Shown here: piece by piece, positions 1 through 4,580 of the stretch
Numbering within the stretch: position 1 is the first letter of the stretch
How the letters are laid out: each line of letters begins with the position of its first letter
Origin: Burkholderiales bacterium
Lineage (GTDB): Bacteria; Pseudomonadota; Gammaproteobacteria; Burkholderiales; Burkholderiaceae_F
Reading direction: 5' to 3'
Assembly: GCA_024641225.1 (NCBI GenBank)
Contig: JAHEDN010000016.1
Span: 1 to 14,307 of the forward strand
Length of the DNA: 14,307 bases
Program-made: the position numbers and the translations under genes
The notes under the pieces: model-generated
The model's database searches: none
What the model saw: the letters and a program-made list of their open reading frames with translations, nothing else
Told to the model about the DNA's origin: nothing

Positions 1-352
1 CGGCGTTGAACCACGTGACGGCCGCGCTGTGCACCACGTGCGGCAACTGCAGGCCGCCTTCGTCGGCGTCCCAGTGGGCGTTGAGGAAGCCGGCTTCGGC
101 AAAGGCGTCCCAGGCGAGCTTCGTTTCGGGGATCAGCCTGACGGCGGTGCCGTCGAAGGTTGGTTCGTTGGCATCGGCCTTCGCGATGTGCGGGGCGAAC
201 AGGTCCTCGGCGATCCGGCGCGCCGCATCCAGCGTCGCGTCGAAGATCTCGCGTGACTGGTCGGCGTACCGCTCGCGGCGGAGCAGATCCTCGGTGTCGA
301 GGAACTCGTAGAGGCAGAAGGCGAGGTCGCGCTCGCTGAGGATGGGAGCCAT
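1..352 (-). CDS. Acyl-CoA dehydrogenase, N-terminal part (runs off left edge)
   Basis: This is the first 117 residues of a flavin-dependent acyl-CoA dehydrogenase, an enzyme family that oxidises acyl-CoA to enoyl-CoA in fatty-acid or related catabolism. Reading the minus strand from ATG at 352-350 gives a start MAPILSERDL and a block ending EGGLQLPHVVHSAAVTWFNA. The stretch EGGLQLP followed by a hydrophobic helix is typical of the N-terminal helical domain of the roughly 590-residue subgroup with an extended C-terminus. The frame is open to base 1, so the catalytic middle and C-terminal domains lie outside the window. No strong Shine-Dalgarno sequence precedes the start. It is divergent from the thiamine-binding protein gene, with 147 bp between the starts. 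The substrate cannot be told from this fragment. Confidence 0.85.
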   Translation of the reverse strand, partial: MAPILSERDLAFCLYEFLDTEDLLRRERYADQSREIFDATLDAARRIAEDLFAPHIAKADANEPTFDGTAVRLIPETKLAWDAFAEAGFLNAHWDADEGGLQLPHVVHSAAVTWFNA

Positions 353-487
353 GGCGGTCGTGGTTCTCGGGCGGGAACGCTGCGCGAAGTCTAGGGGCGC
401 CCGCGCGCGGCGATCCAGGCCCCGGCTTTCGTGGCGCTGACTTCCGTCAACGCGGTGCGCCGATGTTCGATGCAAGCTTGCCGGACT

Positions 488-495
488 GAGGAGAA
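488..495 (+). promoter_or_regulatory. Ribosome binding site deciding the start at 500
   Basis: GAGGAGAA lies just upstream of ATG 500, with 6 nt between its GGAG core and the start. It supports ATG 500 over the in-frame upstream codon at 431. The 23 extra residues that start would add do not resemble the family's N-terminus. Confidence 0.7.
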
Positions 496-499
496 GCCC

Positions 500-808
500 A
501 TGGTCCTGCTCGAATTCTCGATGTCGCCGATCTCTAAGGGCGAAAGCGTCAGCGCCTACGTGGCGCGCTCGCTCGACATCATCGACAAGAGCGGCTTGCC
601 GTACCAGCTCACGCCGATGGGCACGATCATCGAGGGCGAGTGGGCCGAGGTGATGGCGGTGGTGACGGCGTGCTTCGAGGCCATGCGCGCCGACTGCGAC
701 CGCGTCAGCACGTCGATCCGCATCGACTACCGCGCCGGCCCCGGCGGGCGGCTGAAGTCGAAGATCAGCGCGGTGGAGAAGAAGCTGGGGCGGAAGCTTT
801 CGACCTGA
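500..808 (+). CDS. MTH1187-family thiamine-binding protein
   Basis: This is a 102-residue cytosolic protein of the MTH1187/YkoF-like thiamine-binding family (formerly DUF77), which has a ferredoxin-like fold and often forms oligomers. Family signs are the N-terminal beta strand VLLEFSMSP, then KGESVSAYVARSLDIIDKSG, then the central TPMGTIIEGEWAEVM (about residues 39-53), and a C-terminal basic stretch with repeated Lys. Length matches the family. Members bind thiamine or related pyrimidines, but their cell role is poorly defined. No thiamine biosynthesis or transport gene is next to it here. It stands alone, convergent with mazF (87 bp between the stop codons). Recognised from sequence pattern only. 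Confidence 0.85.
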   Translation: MVLLEFSMSPISKGESVSAYVARSLDIIDKSGLPYQLTPMGTIIEGEWAEVMAVVTACFEAMRADCDRVSTSIRIDYRAGPGGRLKSKISAVEKKLGRKLST

Positions 809-895
809 AAGCAATCGCTGTGGCATTGACGCCGATGCGGCCCTTGGCGTGACCGCCGGCCTTCGGAGCGCCGCAGGTCGCCTTGGAGGCGCGGG

Positions 896-1240
896 TCACT
901 TGATTGCGAGCAGTGCCTTGATGCGAGCTCGTACCTGCAGCAAGACCGATTCGGCGACGGCCCCATTCTTCCTTGCCTTGCGAATCTTCCAGTCCAGTGA
1001 CTTCACCTGATCTGAGAGCACCACGCAGTCCTGCCCATCCACACGTGTCGCAACCTCAAACGGGTAGCCCTTGATTCTTGTGGACAGTGGACAGCAAACC
1101 ATCAGGCCAGTCTTGCCGTTATAGAGAGCCGGACTCAGGACAACTGCCGGTCGGTGTCCGGCCTGCTCATGGCCGGCCTGGGGATCGAACTCGAGCCAGA
1201 CCACGTCGCCCGCGTCCGGCACATAAGTCCGGGTCGCCAC
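896..1240 (-). CDS. mazF: MazF-type endoribonuclease toxin
   Basis: This is the toxin of a type II toxin-antitoxin pair, a sequence-specific endoribonuclease that cuts mRNA when MazE is lost. The 114-residue protein is closely E. coli-like: YVPDAGDVVWLEFDP at the N-terminus, EQAGHRPAVVLSP (residues 25-37) with the catalytic Arg at position 30, YNGKTGL, KGYPFEV and the DQVKSLDW block. The residue matching catalytic Thr52 of E. coli MazF is Ser53 (sequence PLST), a conservative change. The start is GTG at 1240-1238 and overlaps the mazE stop by one base (TAGTG). There is no good ribosome binding site, so translation is probably coupled to mazE. The close match to the E. coli enzyme suggests, but does not prove, an ACA-type cleavage site. 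Hand-counted GC over 901-1200 is about 59%, lower than in the surrounding housekeeping genes. Confidence 0.93.
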   Translation of the reverse strand: MATRTYVPDAGDVVWLEFDPQAGHEQAGHRPAVVLSPALYNGKTGLMVCCPLSTRIKGYPFEVATRVDGQDCVVLSDQVKSLDWKIRKARKNGAVAESVLLQVRARIKALLAIK

Positions 1241-1482
1241 TACAACGCTTCTTGGCCGACGGGCTGACCGAAGTCGGTCTCGTCATGAACGTTTCTGCGA
1301 TTGATGCCGGCCACCAGATCCTCGAGCCTGAGCTCCAGCTTGTCTGCAGGCTCGATGACGATGCGCCCCCTGGACGCCTTGATGGTCACGCGCTGCTCGA
1401 GATCAAACGATGCGATTTTCATCGCGGCCGCATTTATCCGCACGGCCGGGCTGTTGCCCCACTTCCGGATAACGGCTTCCAT
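1240..1482 (-). CDS. mazE: MazE-type antitoxin
   Basis: This 80-residue labile antitoxin neutralises MazF and, with it, represses the operon. The N-terminal AbrB/SpoVT-like DNA-binding fold is marked by IRKWGNSPAVRI (residues 5-16). The C-terminal tail NVHDETDFGQPVGQEAL resembles the acidic E. coli MazE tail that threads into the MazF dimer. I chose ATG 1482 because AGGAG lies 5 nt upstream (bases 1492-1488, minus strand) and because the family begins just before the K-W-G-N-S motif. The frame is open up to 1527, but that extension would run through the operator. It overlaps mazF by one base in a classic antitoxin-first arrangement. The repeat at 1503-1529 is the likely autoregulation site. 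Confidence 0.93.
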   Translation of the reverse strand: MEAVIRKWGNSPAVRINAAAMKIASFDLEQRVTIKASRGRIVIEPADKLELRLEDLVAGINRRNVHDETDFGQPVGQEAL

Positions 1483-1502
1483 GGCTGCTCCTGTCGGTCG
1501 TC

Positions 1503-1544
1503 TGATGTAGCTACATTGTATATACATCAGGTAGCGTCGGGCAA
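1503..1544 (-). promoter_or_regulatory. mazEF promoter with alternating-palindrome operator
   Basis: Two perfect 10-bp palindromes lie side by side: TGTAGCTACA at 1506-1515 and TGTATATACA at 1517-1526. They are enclosed by the outer inverted repeat TGATGTA (1503-1509) and TACATCA (1523-1529). The TACA and TGTA at 1512-1520 can also pair across one base, so the middle can match either side. On the minus strand a -10-like TACAAT (1520-1515) falls inside the palindromes, with a -35-like TTGCCC (1544-1539) 18 bp upstream. MazE-MazF binding here would cover the -10 element. E. coli mazEF is known to be controlled by a similarly built alternating palindrome. The promoter elements are predictions by eye. 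Confidence 0.7.
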
Positions 1545-1600
1545 GGGCGCCTGCCTTGACGAGTTGCCGGGCGTCGATGAAACGTGAGGTAGATCGCCCG

Positions 1601-2089
1601 TCAATCGCGGAAGTTCTCGAAGGCGAGCGGCACGTCCTTGACGTTGGCGCGCACCAGCGCGATGGACTCCTGCAGGACGTCGCGCTTGGCGCCGGCGACG
1701 CGGACCGTGTCGCCCTGGATGCTGGCGGTGACCTTGAGCTTTGCTTCCTTGATCAGCTGCACGATGCGCTTGGCGAGCGCCTGCTCGATGCCGCTGCGGA
1801 CCTTCAGGACCTGCTTCACCTTGTCGCCGCCGATCTTCTCGATCTTCCCGGCGAGGTCGACGAAGCGCACGTCGACGTTGCGCTTGGCCAGCTTGGCGAG
1901 CAGCAGGTCGCGCACCTGACCGAGCTGGAACTCGCTGTCCGCAAACGCGGTCAGCTCGAGCTCCTTGAGCTCGATGCGCGCATCGGAGCCCTTGAAGTCG
2001 AAGCGGTTGGTGATTTCCTTGTTGGCCTGGTCTGTGGCGTTGCGCAACTCGACCAGGTTGGGCTTGCAGACGATGTCGAAGGACGGCAT
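1601..2089 (-). CDS. yajQ: YajQ-family nucleotide-binding protein
   Basis: This is a 162-residue YajQ (UPF0234) protein with two ferredoxin-like domains in one chain. Some family members bind cyclic di-GMP (shown in Xanthomonas and Pseudomonas) and affect transcription and virulence; others have been linked to nucleotide or RNA binding. Family hallmarks are the N-terminus MPSFDIVCKPNLVELRNA, then ATDQANKEITNRFDFKGSDA (about residues 17-36), LRSGIEQALAKRIV-like sequence in the middle, and the C-terminal IQGDTVRVAGAKRDVLQ with the ending LAFENFRD. Length matches E. coli YajQ. ATG 2089 is the family start; the upstream extension to 2194 has no family resemblance. It has its own orientation between two toxin-antitoxin modules and diverges from the ribbon-helix-helix antitoxin gene. 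Whether this protein binds cyclic di-GMP cannot be seen. Confidence 0.95.
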   Translation of the reverse strand: MPSFDIVCKPNLVELRNATDQANKEITNRFDFKGSDARIELKELELTAFADSEFQLGQVRDLLLAKLAKRNVDVRFVDLAGKIEKIGGDKVKQVLKVRSGIEQALAKRIVQLIKEAKLKVTASIQGDTVRVAGAKRDVLQESIALVRANVKDVPLAFENFRD

Positions 2090-2184
2090 GGCGGGCTCGG
2101 CGCGGCGTCGGGGGTTGATGGGTGAACCCAGTCTAACGAGCGCCGCACAGCGCCAAGGACGCGGGACATGGTTCCTGGATACGC

Positions 2185-2203
2185 TGTGCGACAATGTCGT
2201 ACA
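2185..2203 (+). promoter_or_regulatory. Palindromic operator upstream of the RHH-PIN pair
   Basis: A 19-bp inverted repeat, TGT-G-CGACA-A-TGTCG-T-ACA, has a single mismatched pair (G2188/T2200) around a central A. Its right end is 15 bp before the antitoxin ATG and it covers the likely promoter zone. Ribbon-helix-helix antitoxins bind such short palindromes to repress their own operons. No clear -35/-10 pair could be assigned. Confidence 0.6.
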
Positions 2204-2206
2204 AGC

Positions 2207-2213
2207 AGGAGGG
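2207..2213 (+). promoter_or_regulatory. Strong ribosome binding site of the RHH antitoxin gene
   Basis: AGGAGGG ends 5 nt before ATG 2219. It is one of the strongest Shine-Dalgarno matches in the window and fixes the start at 2219 rather than at the upstream in-frame codon at 2168. It fits the need for an antitoxin to be made in excess over its toxin. Confidence 0.75.
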
Positions 2214-2218
2214 CAAGG

Positions 2219-2434
2219 ATGACGACGCTGACGATCCGCCTCGACCCGAAGCTCGAGAAGGCGCTTGACCGGATTGCGAAGGCCTCAGGGCGCACCAAGA
2301 GCGAAATCGCGCGTGAGGCGCTCAGGCGCCAGATCGCCGTTGCGAGCTTCCGCGAACTGCGGAAGAAGACCCTGCCGTTTGCGGAGGCGCAGGGTCTGGT
2401 GGTCGACGAGGACGTGTTCCGGGCACTGTCGTGA
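2219..2434 (+). CDS. Ribbon-helix-helix (CopG-type) antitoxin
   Basis: This 71-residue protein is the antitoxin partner of the PIN protein encoded next. The N-terminal ribbon-helix-helix DNA-binding domain shows the beta strand TTLTIRLDPKL (residues 2-12), then EKALDRIAKASGRTKSEIAREALRR, with the S-G-R-T-K-S-E turn between the two helices that is standard for CopG/ParD/VapB-like antitoxins. The C-terminal half (residues 40-71, RELRKKTLPFAEAQGLVVDEDVFRALS) would bind and block the toxin. It overlaps the toxin gene by 4 nt (GTGA). It probably represses its own promoter at the palindrome at 2185-2203. The exact subfamily is not certain. Confidence 0.85.
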   Translation: MTTLTIRLDPKLEKALDRIAKASGRTKSEIAREALRRQIAVASFRELRKKTLPFAEAQGLVVDEDVFRALS

Positions 2435-2838
2435 GGGTGTTCCTCGACACCAACGTGCTGGTCAGCGCGTTTGCGTCGCGTGGAATCTGTGCCGATCTTT
2501 TTGAACTCGTCCTGTTGGAGCACGACCTGGTCATCGGACGGAGTGTCCTGCGTGAGCTGGAGAAAGCGCTGCGCGAGAAGGTCAAGCTGCCGAGTGCGCG
2601 CGTGACCGAGCTGGTTGACTTCGTTGCAGGTGAGGCGGCCCTTGTTGTCGAGAAGGCGGAGCCGGTTGCCGCCAGGGTCGATGCGGATGACGCGCTCGTG
2701 CTCGGCGAGGCATGCTTTGGTCAGGCCGAAGTGTTCGTGACTGGTGATGCTGCGCTTGTTCGGCTAGGGACGGTTCGCGGCCTCCAGGTCGTTTCGCCTC
2801 GCCAGTTCTGGGAGACTCTTCACGGGAACGCGCGGTGA
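2431..2838 (+). CDS. PIN-domain toxin (ribonuclease)
   Basis: This 135-residue protein belongs to the PIN-family toxin group of type II toxin-antitoxin systems, metal-dependent ribonucleases often called VapC-like. The acidic active-site set is visible: Asp6 in VFLDTNVLVSAF with Asn8, Glu42 in SVLRELEKAL, Asp84/86/87 in RVDADDALVL, and Asp106 in VTGDAAL. The pattern with TGD near residue 105 fits the subfamily annotated as putative toxin component, PIN family, rather than classic VapC. It starts with GTG at 2431, inside the antitoxin stop (GTGA), so translation is likely coupled. Hand-counted GC over 2461-2820 is about 62%. All expected acidic residues are present, so it should be active. Its RNA target is unknown. 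Confidence 0.87.
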   Translation: MRVFLDTNVLVSAFASRGICADLFELVLLEHDLVIGRSVLRELEKALREKVKLPSARVTELVDFVAGEAALVVEKAEPVAARVDADDALVLGEACFGQAEVFVTGDAALVRLGTVRGLQVVSPRQFWETLHGNAR

Positions 2839-2912
2839 TTGATTGCTCGCTCGCTCCAGTCCACCCTAACCGCTTGGTCCGCAACCGTAAAATTCGCGTA
2901 GTCCGAGTGCCG

Positions 2913-3590
2913 ATGAGCCACGATTCGAAGCCGTTCACGCGCGAGCAGTTTGTGGCCGCGCCGGGACTGGTGTTGCGCGAAGGTCGCTGGGCCAACGCGC
3001 GGGTGGTCATGGCGACGATCGACGGCACCGACTGGACGGTCAAGGATTTCAGCTCGCGCTCCTGGTGGGTGCGCAACCTGTTCGGACGCTGGCTGCTGCG
3101 CCGTGAACTGCGCGCCCTGCAGACGCTGGCCGGAATCGAGGGCGTGCCGGCGCAGGCGTTTCGCGTCGATTCCTTTGCGATCGCGGCGCGCTTCGTGCCG
3201 GGCGTGACGCTGGATCGTGCGCCGCGCGACCAGATGAACGAGGCGTTCTTCCTCGCCCTCGAGGCGCTGTTCCGCGCCGTGCATGCGCGCGGCCTGGTTC
3301 ACCTGGATTCGCGCGGATCGAGCAACCTGCTGGCCACGCTGCAAGGCACGCCGGCGGTGATCGACTTCCAGGCGGCGCTTCGCACCGCGTTGCTGCCGCC
3401 GCCGCTGCGCAGGCTGCTGGAACGTATCGACATGGGCGGCGTGTACAAGAACTGGCTGCGCCACGCGCCCGCCTCGCTCGACGCGGACCGCCGCGCGGAA
3501 TACGAGCGCAGCACGCGGCTGCGCCAGCTCTGGATCGGGCGCGGATACTTCGGCGTGCGCAAGAAGCACAATCGGGAAGCCAAACAATGA
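2913..3590 (+). CDS. Kinase-like protein (atypical protein kinase / WaaP-RIO-like fold)
   Basis: This 225-residue protein has the layout of a compact kinase-like fold of the kind often labelled serine/threonine kinase or lipopolysaccharide kinase in proteobacteria. From ATG 2913, a VK at Lys44 (DWTVKDF) could be the ATP-binding lysine and Glu65 (RRELRAL) its helix-C partner. HLDSRGSSN (residues 130-138) resembles a catalytic loop with Asp132 and Asn138, and VIDFQ (Asp151) stands where DFG would be. Unlike canonical kinases there is no glycine-rich loop, the Asp-to-Asn spacing is 6 rather than 5, and the DFG glycine is Gln. The frame is open back to 2835, overlapping the PIN gene end, but the family-like sequence starts near 2913; the ribosome binding site there is weak. 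It overlaps the next gene by 4 nt (ATGA). The substrate is unknown and may be a lipid, a sugar or a protein. Confidence 0.65.
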   Translation: MSHDSKPFTREQFVAAPGLVLREGRWANARVVMATIDGTDWTVKDFSSRSWWVRNLFGRWLLRRELRALQTLAGIEGVPAQAFRVDSFAIAARFVPGVTLDRAPRDQMNEAFFLALEALFRAVHARGLVHLDSRGSSNLLATLQGTPAVIDFQAALRTALLPPPLRRLLERIDMGGVYKNWLRHAPASLDADRRAEYERSTRLRQLWIGRGYFGVRKKHNREAKQ

Positions 3591-4159
3591 TGCAGGCTGT
3601 GAAATCGCTGTTCAGCCAGCCGAAGGTGCGCCGGTTCGTGGTGGCGCTGCGCGTGCCACTGACGATCGCTGCGATCGTGCTGCTCGCCCCCTACCTGCGC
3701 CGGGAGTGGCTGCTGGCGGGCTTTATCGTGTCGATGGTGGGCGAGCTGATCCAGCTCTGGTGCTTTGCCTCGCTGGACAAGAACTCCGATCTCGCCGCCC
3801 GCGGTCCGTATGCGATGGTGCGCAACCCGATGTACCTCGGGCGCTTCTTCATCATCGGTGGCTTCCTGCTGCTGCTCGGCCAGCCGTGGATCCTGCTGCC
3901 GTACGCGATCGGCTACTGGCTGTACATGGATTCGCGCGTCGGGCGCGAAGAGGCGCGGCTGCGCCCGCTTTTCGGCGAGTCTTACGCGAAATACTGCCGC
4001 GAGGTGCGGCGCTTCGTGCCGGGGCTGCCGAAGCCGGGCCAGCCGGTCGCGGTGTGGAACTGGCGCCTGTTCCGGCAGAACCACGGTCCACTGAACCTCA
4101 TGCTGACGCTGACCGTCTGGGCAGCGGTGGCCGCGTGGCTTCAGTTCCGGCCGCTGTAG
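3587..4159 (+). CDS. Isoprenylcysteine carboxyl methyltransferase-like membrane protein
   Basis: This 190-residue integral membrane protein is of the ICMT/phospholipid-methyltransferase-like group, which uses S-adenosylmethionine within the membrane. Hydrophobic segments lie at about residues 18-36, 42-60, 86-117 and 165-185. The family signature GPYAMVRNPMYLG (73-85) is followed by paired acidic residues (Glu121-Glu122) and LRPLFGESYAKYCREVRRFVP, the usual C-terminal cofactor-binding block. Its ATG at 3587 lies inside the kinase-like stop codon (ATGA), so the two products are probably made in step. Bacteria have no prenylated CAAX proteins of the eukaryotic kind, so the substrate is likely a lipid or an isoprenoid, but nothing here identifies it. 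Confidence 0.8.
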   Translation: MMQAVKSLFSQPKVRRFVVALRVPLTIAAIVLLAPYLRREWLLAGFIVSMVGELIQLWCFASLDKNSDLAARGPYAMVRNPMYLGRFFIIGGFLLLLGQPWILLPYAIGYWLYMDSRVGREEARLRPLFGESYAKYCREVRRFVPGLPKPGQPVAVWNWRLFRQNHGPLNLMLTLTVWAAVAAWLQFRPL

Positions 4160-4199
4160 ATTGACGAACGACATCCGACCCCAGCAGGAGCAAGCGCAA

Positions 4200-4580
4200 A
4201 TGAACAAGGAAATCATCTCGACCTCGGCGGCGCCGGCGGCGATCGGGCCCTATTCGCAGGCCGTCAAGACCGGCCTGGTGGTGTTCTCTTCGGGCCAGAT
4301 CGGGCTCGACCCGGCCACCGGGGAACTTGCCAGCGCAGAGTTCGAAGCGCAGGTCCGGCAGGCCTTCAGGAACCTGGCGGCGGTGGCGCACGCGTCGGGG
4401 GCGACCTTGGGCCATGCGGTGAAGTTCACGCTGTTCCTGACCGATCTGTCGCAGTTCGCCACCGTCAACCGGATCATGGGCGAGGTCGTGCCGCAGCCGT
4501 ATCCGGCGCGCTCGACCGTCGGCGTGGCCAGCCTGCCGAAGGGCGCGGCGTTCGAGGTCGAGGCGATCTTCGTGCTGTGA
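4200..4580 (+). CDS. ridA: RidA family enamine/imine deaminase
   Basis: RidA (YjgF/YER057c/UK114) hydrolyses reactive 2-aminoacrylate and related enamines or imines released by pyridoxal-phosphate enzymes, protecting the cell from damage. The 126-residue protein is full length and shows APAAIGPYSQAV (residues 11-22), FSSGQIGLDP, the conserved PARSTVGVASLPKGA block with the key Arg104, and VEAI with Glu120 at the C-terminus. These residues line the trimer-interface active site in known members. ATG 4200 was chosen because AGGAG at 4186-4190 lies 9 nt upstream and the family starts here; the upstream TTG at 4161 would add unrelated residues. It follows the methyltransferase-like gene by 40 nt and overlaps recG by 4 nt (GTGA). 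Confidence 0.95.
   Translation: MNKEIISTSAAPAAIGPYSQAVKTGLVVFSSGQIGLDPATGELASAEFEAQVRQAFRNLAAVAHASGATLGHAVKFTLFLTDLSQFATVNRIMGEVVPQPYPARSTVGVASLPKGAAFEVEAIFVL

Noticed and set aside
879..891. A small hairpin between the thiamine-binding protein gene and mazF
   Set aside because: CGCCT/AGGCG gives only a 5-bp stem with a 3-nt loop and no U tract, so it is not good enough to call a terminator.
1078..1587. A plus-strand open frame spanning mazF, mazE and their operator
   Set aside because: It is antisense to two well-recognised genes and crosses their promoter.
1556..2125. A plus-strand open frame antisense to yajQ
   Set aside because: It mirrors the codon bias of the clearly conserved yajQ gene and has no family features.
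2874..2893. A promoter for the kinase-like gene (TTGGTC with TAAAAT)
   Set aside because: The spacing between the two hexamers is only 8 bp, far below the 16-18 bp needed; the gene may be read from upstream instead.
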